DNA of 64,000 nt from Nodosilinea nodulosa PCC 7104 (GTDB taxonomy: Bacteria; Cyanobacteriota; Cyanobacteriia; Phormidesmidales; Phormidesmidaceae), in the NCBI RefSeq assembly GCF_000309385.1, contig NZ_JH976537.1:5097938-5161937 (forward strand), in the 5' to 3' direction. Below are positions 1-7,619 of this stretch, piece by piece. The notes beneath the pieces were generated by a model. That model had not been told where the DNA came from, made no database searches, and saw only the letters and a list, made by a program, of their open reading frames with translations. Every line of letters starts with the position of its first letter. The first letter of the stretch is position 1. A program made the translations under genes and the position numbers.

Positions 1-351
1 GTAGCGGCTCAGCACCAGGTTTTCGGCCACCGTCATGGCGGGCACCGAGGTAAAGTGCTGGTACACCATGCCAATGCCGCAGCCGTGGGCATCCTTGGGG
101 CTTTTGATTGGGTAGATCTGGCCGTCGATCAGCACCTGCCCGGCGGTGGGCGGGTAGAAGCCCATGATGCATTTCACCAGGGTGCTCTTGCCGGCCCCGT
201 TTTCGCCCAGCAGCCCGTGGAAGGTGCCGGGCTTGAGGGTGAGGCTGACCTCGTTGAGGGCTACCAGGCTGCCAAACCGCTTGGTCATGTTGACCACCTT
301 GAGTTCGGGGGGAGCGTTAAGGTGCTGCAGCGATGGAGCGGTAATAGTCAT
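1..351 (-). CDS. ABC transporter ATP-binding protein, nucleoside/simple-sugar type (5' part only)
   Basis: The first 117 residues are present; the rest lies beyond the window edge. They contain an N-terminal NBD with Walker A GENGAGKST and a Q-loop region reading MVYQHFTSVPAMTVAENLVL. This is the pattern of the RbsA/YufO-like ATPases that pair with BMP-family lipoproteins and take up nucleosides or sugars, normally as a double-NBD protein of about 500 residues. It starts 25 nt after the cobD stop on the same strand, so it probably ends the HU-cobD transcript. The substrate cannot be deduced from this fragment. Confidence 0.85.
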   Translation of the reverse strand, partial: MTITAPSLQHLNAPPELKVVNMTKRFGSLVALNEVSLTLKPGTFHGLLGENGAGKSTLVKCIMGFYPPTAGQVLIDGQIYPIKSPKDAHGCGIGMVYQHFTSVPAMTVAENLVLSRY

Positions 352-376
352 GGCAGAAGCGTTTCCGTTGCGAGCA

Positions 377-1477
377 TCATACTCCCATCCCCTGACCTAG
401 AGCTGCCAGCAGGCAAGCATTTTCGGCGGCGGTGCGCACGGCCACCCGCACATAGTCTGGCCCCAGCTCGGCAAAGCTGAGGCAGTCGCGAATCAGCACC
501 CGGTGGCTGTGCAGCAGGCGCTCTTGCAGCAGCGGAGCAGGGATATCGGTTTTGACCAGTAAATAGTTGGCCGCGCCCGCCAGGGGCGACAGCCCGGCAA
601 TGGCCTGCATCCCCTCCAGCAGCGCCTGACGGGCCGCAGGCAGCCACTGCCAGGTGTGGTTCTGGAACGGGATGTCGCCCACCGCCGCGATCGCCGCCGC
701 CGCCGCCAGAGCGTTCACCGGCCAGGGGTCGCGCCAGCGCTGCCAGCGGCGGAGGCGATCGGGATGGCCCAGGGCGTAGCCCAGGCGCAGGCCAGGGAGG
801 GTATAAAACTTGGTCAGCGATCTGAGCACCACCAGGTTAGGGTAGCGGCCCAGGTAGCCAATCAGAGACTGCTGCTGCTCGGGCAGCACAAAATCCATAA
901 AGGCTTCATCGACAATCACCGTGGCAAACTGCTCTAGCAGCGGCTCTAGGCTGGCGGCCGAAAGCAGATAGCCGCTGGGATTGTGGGGATTGTTAATCAG
1001 CAGGCCAGCGGCCTCAGGGGCAGGCCAGGGTGACATGGGCCGCAGCGCCCCGGCTGGCTCTACCGCCAGGGGCCAGGGCCGGATGGTCACCCCAAAGGCT
1101 CTCAGCGCCCGCCCGTAGTCGCCAAAGGCCGGGGTCAGCAGGTGACAGCCCCCAGGGCTCTCGGCCAGGTCGCGGGCGGCCCAGGTTAGCAGTTCGGCGG
1201 CCCCGTTGCCCGGCAGCACCCAGCTGGCGGGCAACTGGTGATGGTCAGCCAGGGCCTGGCAAAGGCTCCGGTAGTCGGGATCGGGGTAGTGGCGCAGCTG
1301 CCCCAGGGCCTCGGTCATGGCCTGCATCACCGACTCGGGCGGCCCCAACGGGTTAATGCTGGCCGAAAAATCTAAAAGGGAATCGGGGGAGCAGCCGGCG
1401 ATCGCAGCCGCCCAGGCTAAGTTTCCCCCGTGAACAGGTCGACTTGAAGGTGTGTGAGTAGACGATGGTTGAATCAA
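377..1477 (-). CDS. cobD: L-threonine-O-3-phosphate decarboxylase (CobD/CobC-like)
   Basis: A PLP-dependent fold-type I enzyme of 366 aa, normal for the family. It makes (R)-1-amino-2-propanol O-2-phosphate for the nucleotide loop of cobalamin. Visible motifs are the N-terminal HGG (residues 16-18), NNPHNPSG (162-169), VDEAF (189-193) and the Schiff-base lysine in SLTKFYTLPGLRLGY (K223). No ATG lies upstream of HGG in this frame. The best start is TTG at 1477, 8 nt after the HU stop, with no convincing Shine-Dalgarno, so translation may depend on coupling to HU. A histidinol-phosphate aminotransferase is the main alternative, but the HGG start and SLTKFY motif favour CobD. Confidence 0.85.
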   Translation of the reverse strand: MIQPSSTHTPSSRPVHGGNLAWAAAIAGCSPDSLLDFSASINPLGPPESVMQAMTEALGQLRHYPDPDYRSLCQALADHHQLPASWVLPGNGAAELLTWAARDLAESPGGCHLLTPAFGDYGRALRAFGVTIRPWPLAVEPAGALRPMSPWPAPEAAGLLINNPHNPSGYLLSAASLEPLLEQFATVIVDEAFMDFVLPEQQQSLIGYLGRYPNLVVLRSLTKFYTLPGLRLGYALGHPDRLRRWQRWRDPWPVNALAAAAAIAAVGDIPFQNHTWQWLPAARQALLEGMQAIAGLSPLAGAANYLLVKTDIPAPLLQERLLHSHRVLIRDCLSFAELGPDYVRVAVRTAAENACLLAALGQGMGV

Positions 1478-1485
1478 GAGGGCAA

Positions 1486-1779
1486 TTACTTAGCCACCTT
1501 TTCTTTGAACAGCTTGCCAGCGGAAAATGCAGGCACCTTTGTCGCCGGAATCACCATCGTGTCGCCGGTCTTGGGGTTGCGGCCTTCCCGCTCTTTGCGC
1601 TCGCGACGCTCAAAGGAGCCAAACCCTACCAGGGTGACCTTTTCGCCTGCCGCTACGGCCTCAATGATGGCGTCGATAGTGGCAGAGATAACCAGGTCCA
1701 CCTCTTTTTTGGTCACGGGCTTGTCGCTAGCAGAGGAGGCCTTCTCAGCCACCGTATCAACGAGTTCAGCTTTATTCAT
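1486..1779 (-). CDS. hup: HU-family DNA-binding protein
   Basis: A 97-aa histone-like HU protein that bends DNA and compacts the nucleoid. It has the usual MNKAELVDTVAEKA start and the DNA-binding arm GFGSFERRERKEREGRNPKTG. The ATG is preceded by AGGAGA at good spacing. It is probably the first gene of a short minus-strand run with cobD 8 nt downstream and the ABC ATPase after that. The extended SASDKPV segment near the N-terminus is seen in cyanobacterial HU. Confidence 0.95.
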   Translation of the reverse strand: MNKAELVDTVAEKASSASDKPVTKKEVDLVISATIDAIIEAVAAGEKVTLVGFGSFERRERKEREGRNPKTGDTMVIPATKVPAFSAGKLFKEKVAK

Positions 1780-1991
1780 ACCTGTCTCCTATGGGCAAAG
1801 AACATTGGGATCCAGTCGCATTCTGACGATAGGCCCAGAGCGTAGATCACAACTCCGGCAGCCAAAATGGCTGAAACCCCTGTCAATCCAGAATTTCACT
1901 GCCCCATTCTAAGGGCAACCCTCGGAAAGTGGATCGCCAAAACCTTTAATTTATGTGGATTCCGGGGTTTTTTAAGAAAGTTAAACAGCTG

Positions 1992-2040
1992 CATGCCCCC
2001 GGTCGCTCCATCCGGGCAGCTGGGGGCATGGGCCAGAACC
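1992..2040. terminator. Possible stem-loop downstream of hemF
   Basis: CATGCCCCC at 1992-2000 is inverted as GGGGGCATG at 2032-2040. An inner CCCGG/CCGGG pair can also form. It lies 36-84 nt past the hemF stop on the minus strand. No clear U-run follows, so a terminator role is only possible. Confidence 0.3.
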
Positions 2041-2075
2041 CTTTGCCAGTGAAGGGTTTGTGGGTTTTGGCTGAG

Positions 2076-3110
2076 CTAGAATGCCGGACTGCCGGACCAG
2101 TTAACCCAGTCCTGGGGCTTGAGAAAAACATCGTATAGCCGTGCTTCTGGGCTGTCGGCCTCGGGGGTGTAGCCGTACTCCCAGCGCACCAGCGGCGGCA
2201 GCGACATCAAAATTGACTCGGTGCGTCCGTTGGTTTGCAGGCCAAAGATGGTGCCCCGGTCGTAGACCAGGTTGAACTCCACGTAGCGACCGCGCCGATA
2301 GAGCTGAAACTGCCGCTGATGCTCGCTGTACTCGGTATTGTGGCGGCGCTCTACGATGGGCACGTAGGCGGGCAGGAAGGCGTTGCCGCAGTCGCGGGAA
2401 AAGTTAAATAGATCGTCCCACTGCCGCCGGGGCGGTTCGCCAATGGCCCGGCTGGTCTGGTCGGCGGCTTTATCGGCGTCGGGGCCACGGTAGAGCAGGC
2501 CCTGCCCGTCCTGGTAGTCGAAGAAAATGCCGCCGACGCCGCGGGTTTCGCCCCGGTGCTTGAGATAAAAGTACTCGTCGCACCAGGGCTTAAAGACTGA
2601 GTAGTAGTTGGGGTTGTGGCGATCGCAGGTGGCTTTGAGAGTCTGGTGGAAATGCACCACATCCTCATCGCGGGGATAGTACGGCGTCAGATCGATGCCG
2701 CCGCCAAACCACCACACCGGACCTGCCTCAAAGTAGCGGTAGTTGAGGTGCACCGTGGGCACGTGGGGGTTGCGGGGGTGCAGCACCATGGAGGTGCCGG
2801 TGGCGTAAAAGCGGTGGCCCGCCGCCTCGGGCCGCTGCACCAAAATTGACGGCGGCAGGTGGTCGCCCCACACCTCCGAGAAATTGACGCCGCCCTGCTC
2901 GAAAATCTTGCCCTGCTTGATCACCCGCGATCGCCCGCCGCCGCCCTCGGGCCGCTCCCAGGCATCCTGCTGAAACTGGGCACCGCCGTCGAGGGCCTCT
3001 AGCTTTTGGCAAATGCTGTCCTGTAGCTGCTTCAGCATGGCGCTGACGCGATCGCGAGAATCTACCGGGGGTGCGGCGGTAACGGGCTTAGAAACAGGCG
3101 TAGTGGTCAT
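2076..3110 (-). CDS. hemF: Oxygen-dependent coproporphyrinogen III oxidase
   Basis: 344 aa, the usual length for cyanobacterial HemF. The enzyme oxidatively decarboxylates coproporphyrinogen III to protoporphyrinogen IX for heme and chlorophyll. The family signature is present around [12 protein letters not shown], with the conserved [13 protein letters not shown] and the C-terminal [19 protein letters not shown] region. The ATG at 3110 fits homologues; the first 20 or so residues are low-complexity. It is a single gene, with about 300 bp downstream and 400 bp upstream without genes. Confidence 0.96.
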   Translation of the reverse strand: MTTTPVSKPVTAAPPVDSRDRVSAMLKQLQDSICQKLEALDGGAQFQQDAWERPEGGGGRSRVIKQGKIFEQGGVNFSEVWGDHLPPSILVQRPEAAGHRFYATGTSMVLHPRNPHVPTVHLNYRYFEAGPVWWFGGGIDLTPYYPRDEDVVHFHQTLKATCDRHNPNYYSVFKPWCDEYFYLKHRGETRGVGGIFFDYQDGQGLLYRGPDADKAADQTSRAIGEPPRRQWDDLFNFSRDCGNAFLPAYVPIVERRHNTEYSEHQRQFQLYRRGRYVEFNLVYDRGTIFGLQTNGRTESILMSLPPLVRWEYGYTPEADSPEARLYDVFLKPQDWVNWSGSPAF

Positions 3111-3521
3111 AGCGTCGGGAAAACAATACGTTATGTCGGCACCGGGTCAAATATGTCACACTGTGGAATGGCTTTTAGGCGGAGCTTGGGATCCATTTTT
3201 GCCGCGATCGGGTACTTATCGGTACTCATTTTCGGGCGGCAACCCCAAGCGATGCGCTGTCAGCCGTAGGCAACACCATCACCGATACTCAGTTTTCTCA
3301 CGCTACCGTGAAACCATACCCAACACCACACCGATTGGCCAGGTTGAGAAAAATGTTTAGAAACGCAACGCTCTGTAACGAAAACCCTAGGCCAATCCCC
3401 AGATAAACTCATTCTCGTCGCCCGACTTGCCCCTTGACTGCTATGGTCCTTCCGCTCTTTTTTACCATCTGCCGCTGTTTTCAAGCGCTGACCTGGGTTC
3501 CTTGTAATGGAGGCCACCGCC
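3111..3521. other. Gene-free region between hemF and the SRPBCC gene
   Basis: About 410 bp between divergent genes. I see no credible ORF on either strand. The only recognisable element is a GTA-N8-TAC palindrome at 3212-3225, listed separately. Confidence 0.5.
3212..3225. promoter_or_regulatory. NtcA-like palindrome (GTA-N8-TAC)
   Basis: GTA CTTATCGG TAC matches the cyanobacterial NtcA consensus GTAN8TAC exactly. It is about 100 nt upstream of the hemF ATG and about 300 nt upstream of the SRPBCC gene. I found no -10 box about 22 nt beyond it in either direction, so a chance match is quite possible. Confidence 0.25.
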
Positions 3522-4052
3522 ATGTTTAGAGCCTGGTCCTTCCCCCGCCCCTTTCTCACGCTGATGCAGCTCATACAGCGCTGGGTGCAGGTGCAGCAGC
3601 AGCTCGAAAAGTCTTACCTGGCCGTCAGCAGCGCCTCGGTAGACGTGCTCTGGCAGACCATCATGAACCTGGCCGATGTCTCCTGGCACCCGCTGCTGAC
3701 CAGCACCAACGCCCCCCAGGGGCTCAAGCCCAAGCCGGGACTAATCTACCGGGCCTTCACCCGCTTTTGCCCGGTGCCGGTAAAGATCTTTGTCGAACGA
3801 GTGCAGCCCCACGAGCTGATCAGCGTGCGCTTAATTCCTATGCCTGGGCTGGAGGAACAGGTCACCTACCACCTGAAATCCACCGTGCGGGGTACCCAGA
3901 TTTCCTACTCGGTGACGCTGCGAGGGTGGCTGTCGCCCCTGGCCTGGTCGCTGCTGCGCCCCTACGCCGCCAAGGTGGCCTCTGCCCTGGCCGAAGCCGC
4001 CGAGCATCCTGCCTCTCTCAATGGATCTAACTCTGGCTTTCAGGTTTGGTAG
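3522..4052 (+). CDS. SRPBCC-family protein (START/polyketide-cyclase-like)
   Basis: 176 aa from the chosen start. A shared SRPBCC fold is suggested by the pattern VDVLWQTIMNLADVSWHPLLT, then a beta-rich LISVRLIPMPG...TYHLKSTVRGTQISYSV segment and a C-terminal helix. Such proteins bind lipids or small hydrophobic ligands, so no specific function can be assigned. An ATG also exists at 3507, but the one at 3522 is preceded by GGAGG with an 8-nt spacer, which decides the start. It is a single gene, divergent from hemF. Confidence 0.65.
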   Translation: MFRAWSFPRPFLTLMQLIQRWVQVQQQLEKSYLAVSSASVDVLWQTIMNLADVSWHPLLTSTNAPQGLKPKPGLIYRAFTRFCPVPVKIFVERVQPHELISVRLIPMPGLEEQVTYHLKSTVRGTQISYSVTLRGWLSPLAWSLLRPYAAKVASALAEAAEHPASLNGSNSGFQVW

Positions 4053-4280
4053 AGCGCGTCGTCAAATGTCCCAATCAAAGTTTGGCCTGATCAAACCTCG
4101 CTCAAGCTCAGCAAGGGTGGCTAGGGAAATGGAGATATCTGCCTGAGAGTTTTTCCAACTAAATGCATAGCCGAGAACTCACCGCAAGCGGCCCAAGGGG
4201 CAGGCTTCGTGGCCTTTGCACTAGCGATCGCATCAGCGAACCAATCATGCCCCGATTCAGACCGCTTTGAAGAGATCTGC

Positions 4281-4916
4281 CTAACCGCTGGGCGTATTTT
4301 TTCTAAATGCAAGGGATAAGAGCATCAAACCCGTCGGCAGGAAGACCATTCCTAAAATCACGGGAACATAGGTGCCCCAGTTAGCCCCGGCTTTGAGCAC
4401 GGCTGAGTCTGGGTGGTCAGGGTCGTAGTGAACCTCCACGGTGCTGCCCTTGGGGTGATTGAGTTTGGCCGCCTCAACGGCTTGACTGCGCTCTCTAAAT
4501 CGCTGGCTGGCGGTGGAGCCGCTGCCCAGGGAATAGCGATCGCTGCGGTAGGTCTGCCCTGCCACCTCATAGGTGTAGTCAACGGTGTAGTGGTAGGTAT
4601 AGACCCGGCGACGGGTGCCGCCGCTATCGCGCTCCTGGACGATTTTGACGGCGGTCACCGTTCCAGGGCTAACCGGCCAGCCAGAGCTGGCGTGGGCCTG
4701 TTTGAGAAAGCCGATGCCGAACACCAGTAAGGCCACCCCGCTCAGGACGATAACGGCGGTCACCGTTCCAGGGCTAACCGGCCAGCCAGAGCTGGCGTGG
4801 GCCTGTTTGAGAAAGCCGATGCCGAACACCAGTAAGGCCACCCCGCTCAGGACGATAAAGCCGCCAGCGCCGATGCCAATGCGATATTGCGAGGGTGTGA
4901 TCGCGGACTGATCCAT
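4281..4916 (-). CDS. DUF3592-like membrane protein with duplicated first membrane segment
   Basis: 211 aa. The middle (about residues 90-170) resembles DUF3592: an extracytoplasmic beta-rich domain with RVYTYHYTVDYTYEVAGQTYRSDRYS and STVEVHYDPDHPDSAVL, followed by a C-terminal membrane helix. The N-terminal helix block, which begins IVLSGVALLVFGIGFLKQAH, occurs twice back to back, 35 residues each. Relatives normally have one N-terminal and one C-terminal helix. The extra helix should either flip the topology or leave one copy un-inserted. Function unknown. There are no close same-strand neighbours. Confidence 0.7.
   Translation of the reverse strand: MDQSAITPSQYRIGIGAGGFIVLSGVALLVFGIGFLKQAHASSGWPVSPGTVTAVIVLSGVALLVFGIGFLKQAHASSGWPVSPGTVTAVKIVQERDSGGTRRRVYTYHYTVDYTYEVAGQTYRSDRYSLGSGSTASQRFRERSQAVEAAKLNHPKGSTVEVHYDPDHPDSAVLKAGANWGTYVPVILGMVFLPTGLMLLSLAFRKNTPSG
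4648..4857. repeat. Perfect 105-bp tandem duplication inside the DUF3592-like gene
   Basis: 4648-4752 and 4753-4857 are identical over all 105 positions. The unit is 35 codons, so the reading frame is kept. Identity at synonymous sites shows the event is very recent, or that it is an assembly artefact. Confidence 0.95.
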
Positions 4917-5116
4917 AGCGCGCCTGCTCTAGCCTTGTACTGATTGTCCACCAGATTGCCCTGCTAGCCGCCGAAGACCCACAGCCCTACCCAAACTCTC
5001 TCCGCCCAACTGAACCCTAGGCAGATGTGCTCAACTGGGGTCAGCGCCCCTTAAGATGGTTGGGTAACGCCATGCCCCTTTGCGGCGGCTGCTCTAGCCA
5101 ACCTATTCTCAGCCCC

Positions 5117-6181
5117 ATGACCCTAACGTTAGATTCTGACTCTGTTTTAGAGGTCCTGCGCCCGGTGCAAGATCCGGAGCTGCAAAAGAGCCTGGTGGAT
5201 CTCAATATGATCCGCAACGTGGCGATCGCAGGCGGCGACGTCAGCTTTACCCTGGTGCTAACCACCCCCGCCTGCCCCCTGCGCGAGTTCATCGTCGAAG
5301 ACTGCGAGAAGGCGGTGCGCACTCTGCCAGGGGTTGAATCGGTGCAGGTTGAGGTCACCGCCGAAACGCCCCAGCAAAAGCCCCTGCCCGATCGCACCGG
5401 CATTAAAGGCGTCAAAAATATCATTGCCGTTTCCAGCGGCAAGGGCGGTGTGGGCAAAAGCACCGTGGCGGTGAATCTAGCGGTTTCCCTGGCCCAGATG
5501 GGGTCGGCAGTGGGCCTGATCGACGCCGACATCTATGGCCCCAACGCGCCGATGATGATGGGCCTGAGCGAGGCCCAGGTGGTGGTGAAGCAGGGGGAGG
5601 TGCTGGAGCCCGCCTTTAACCACGGCGTCAAGATGGTGTCGATGGGCTTTTTGATCGATCGCGACCAGCCGGTGATCTGGCGCGGCCCCATGCTCAACGG
5701 CATCATTCGCCAGTTTCTCTACCAGGTGGAGTGGGGCGAGCTAGACTATCTGGTGGTCGATCTGCCCCCCGGCACGGGCGACGCCCAGCTCACCCTGGCC
5801 CAGGCGGTGCCAATGGCGGGAGCGGTAATTGTCTCTACACCTCAGTCGGTGGCCATTTCCGACGCTCGTCGGGGGCTGAAGATGTTTCAGCAGCTCCAGG
5901 TGCCGGTGCTGGGCATTGTCGAAAACATGAGCGTGTTTATCCCCCCCGATGCGCCGGAGAAGCGCTACGACATTTTTGGCTCTGGCGGCGGCGAGACCCT
6001 GGCTCAGGAGCTGGGGCTGCCGGTGCTAGGCTGCATTCCGCTAGAAATGGCGGTGCGCGAGGGGGGCGATCGGGGCCTGCCCATTGTGGTGCAGCATCCC
6101 GATTCGGCCAGTGCCCAGGCGCTGCGGGCGATGGCTCAGCAGGTAGCAGCGCGAGTCTCTGTGGCCGCTCTGGCATCCTAG
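5117..6181 (+). CDS. mrp: Mrp/ApbC-family P-loop ATPase (Fe-S cluster carrier)
   Basis: 354 aa from the ATG at 5117; the longer frame from 5027 adds a non-conserved leader. An N-terminal MIP18/DUF59 domain (about 1-80) is followed by a ParA/MinD-like NTPase with deviant Walker A GKGGVGKS (108-115) and DADIYGPNAP. Family members carry and transfer Fe-S clusters. The CxxC seen in many Mrp proteins is absent: the corresponding stretch reads MSVFIPPDAPEKRYDIFG. It lies 29 nt upstream of rodA and is probably co-transcribed with it. Confidence 0.92.
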   Translation: MTLTLDSDSVLEVLRPVQDPELQKSLVDLNMIRNVAIAGGDVSFTLVLTTPACPLREFIVEDCEKAVRTLPGVESVQVEVTAETPQQKPLPDRTGIKGVKNIIAVSSGKGGVGKSTVAVNLAVSLAQMGSAVGLIDADIYGPNAPMMMGLSEAQVVVKQGEVLEPAFNHGVKMVSMGFLIDRDQPVIWRGPMLNGIIRQFLYQVEWGELDYLVVDLPPGTGDAQLTLAQAVPMAGAVIVSTPQSVAISDARRGLKMFQQLQVPVLGIVENMSVFIPPDAPEKRYDIFGSGGGETLAQELGLPVLGCIPLEMAVREGGDRGLPIVVQHPDSASAQALRAMAQQVAARVSVAALAS

Positions 6182-6210
6182 CCCGGAGGGCCTAAAAAGG
6201 GGAAATTGCC

Positions 6211-7470
6211 ATGTTTATTACTGATGCACAAAAGCGCTGGCGATCGCTGGCTACGGGCTGGCAGGGAATCGACTGGATTCTGCTGGCGCTGTCCGCAGCT
6301 ATGACGGGCTTTGGGGCGCTCGTTATCCACAGCACCCAGCTCAACACCACCAACACCGGCTACGGCATCAACCACGCCGTGCTGGGGCTAATTGGCCTGG
6401 TCGTAGCCCTGTGGATTGCCCGCAGCCGCTACGAGTACCTGCTCAACTGGCAGTGGATTATCTACGGCGTGGTAAACCTGCTACTGGTGGCGGTCATGTT
6501 TATCGGCACCGTGGGGGGCGGGGCCCAGAGCTGGCTTGGTGTGGCAGGGTTTTACGTACAGCCTTCGGAATTTGCCAAGCTGAGCATCATTATTACCCTG
6601 GCCTCTATGCTCAGCCGCCGCGATGCCTCGACACTGCTGGGGGTGGGCAGTGCCCTGACGGTGATCATCTTGCCCTGGGTGCTGGTCTTTGTTCAGCCCG
6701 ACCTGGGCACCTCGCTGGTGTTCGGGGCAATCACGCTAGCCATGCTCTACTGGGCCAACTGCAACCCCGGCTGGCTGGTGTTGTTTATCTCGCCCCTGGT
6801 GGCGGCGATTTTGTTTAACCTGGTGCTGCCGGGCTGGCTGGTGTGGAGCCTGGGCATGGGGCTAATTGCCTGGTTTACGCTGCCCTGGCGGTGGTTTAGC
6901 ACGGCGGTAGCCACGGCGGTGAACCTGGTCTCGGGCAAGCTGGGGGATATTGTGTGGGGGCTGCTGCACGACTATCAAAAAGATCGTCTGGTGCTCTTTC
7001 TCGACCCTGACAAAGACCCGCTGGGGGGCGGATACCACCTGATTCAGTCGCGGATTGCGATCGGAGCGGGCAAGCTGTTTGGTCAGGGGCTGGGCCACGG
7101 CACCCAGACCCAGCTCAACTTTATTCCTGAGCAGCACACCGACTTTATTTTTTCGGCGGTGGGCGAGGAGTGGGGCTTTGTGGGGTCAATGGTGGTCATT
7201 GTGGCCTACTGGCTGATCTGCTTCCGGCTGGTCATCATTGCCCAAAATGCCAAGGATGACTTCGGCTCGCTGCTGGTGATTGGCGTGCTGGCCATGATCG
7301 TGTTTCAGGTGGTGATCAACATCGGCATGACCATCGGGCTGGCACCGATTACGGGAATTCCGCTGCCGTGGCTGAGCTATGGGCGATCGGCGCTGCTGAC
7401 GAACTTTATTGCCCTGGGCATAGTGGAGTCGGTGGCCAACTTTCGCCATCGGCTCAAGTTTACGGATTAG
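6211..7470 (+). CDS. rodA: SEDS-family peptidoglycan glycosyltransferase RodA
   Basis: 419 aa with about ten membrane helices. RodA polymerises lipid II for side-wall synthesis with its partner PBP2. Family marks are QPSEFAKL (117-124), QPDLGTS, the long DPDKDPLGGGYHLIQSRIAIGAGKLFGQGLG loop region, QHTDFIFSAVGEEWG with the catalytic aspartate, and the C-terminal PLPWLSYGRSAL. The ATG at 6211 follows AAGGGG. FtsW is the alternative, but the overall pattern and the pairing with mrp fit RodA better. Confidence 0.92.
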   Translation: MFITDAQKRWRSLATGWQGIDWILLALSAAMTGFGALVIHSTQLNTTNTGYGINHAVLGLIGLVVALWIARSRYEYLLNWQWIIYGVVNLLLVAVMFIGTVGGGAQSWLGVAGFYVQPSEFAKLSIIITLASMLSRRDASTLLGVGSALTVIILPWVLVFVQPDLGTSLVFGAITLAMLYWANCNPGWLVLFISPLVAAILFNLVLPGWLVWSLGMGLIAWFTLPWRWFSTAVATAVNLVSGKLGDIVWGLLHDYQKDRLVLFLDPDKDPLGGGYHLIQSRIAIGAGKLFGQGLGHGTQTQLNFIPEQHTDFIFSAVGEEWGFVGSMVVIVAYWLICFRLVIIAQNAKDDFGSLLVIGVLAMIVFQVVINIGMTIGLAPITGIPLPWLSYGRSALLTNFIALGIVESVANFRHRLKFTD

Positions 7471-7560
7471 GGGCAGACTATCGCACCGAAGGTCTCGCAC
7501 GCTGGGGTTTAGCAGCGCCATGCTGGCCGCGTCATGGGGAGCTGGGCTGACCCTTGACCC

Positions 7561-7592
7561 TTGACCTTGACATCAGTGTCAAGGTTTAGGGT
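7561..7592 (+). promoter_or_regulatory. MerR-type operator-promoter of the metal-exporting ATPase
   Basis: The arms ACCTTGACA (7564-7572) and TGTCAAGGT (7577-7585) are perfectly inverted around TCAG, a 22-bp dyad. A -35 TTGACC at 7561-7566 and a -10-like TAGGGT at 7587-7592 are separated by 20 bp. That over-long spacing, with the dyad in the spacer, is the hallmark of MerR-family promoters. The ATG follows at 7620. In Synechocystis the related coaT gene is controlled by the MerR-like CoaR. Confidence 0.75.
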
Positions 7593-7619
7593 GTAGGGAG
7601 TTGTTTTAGCTGCGCTGCC

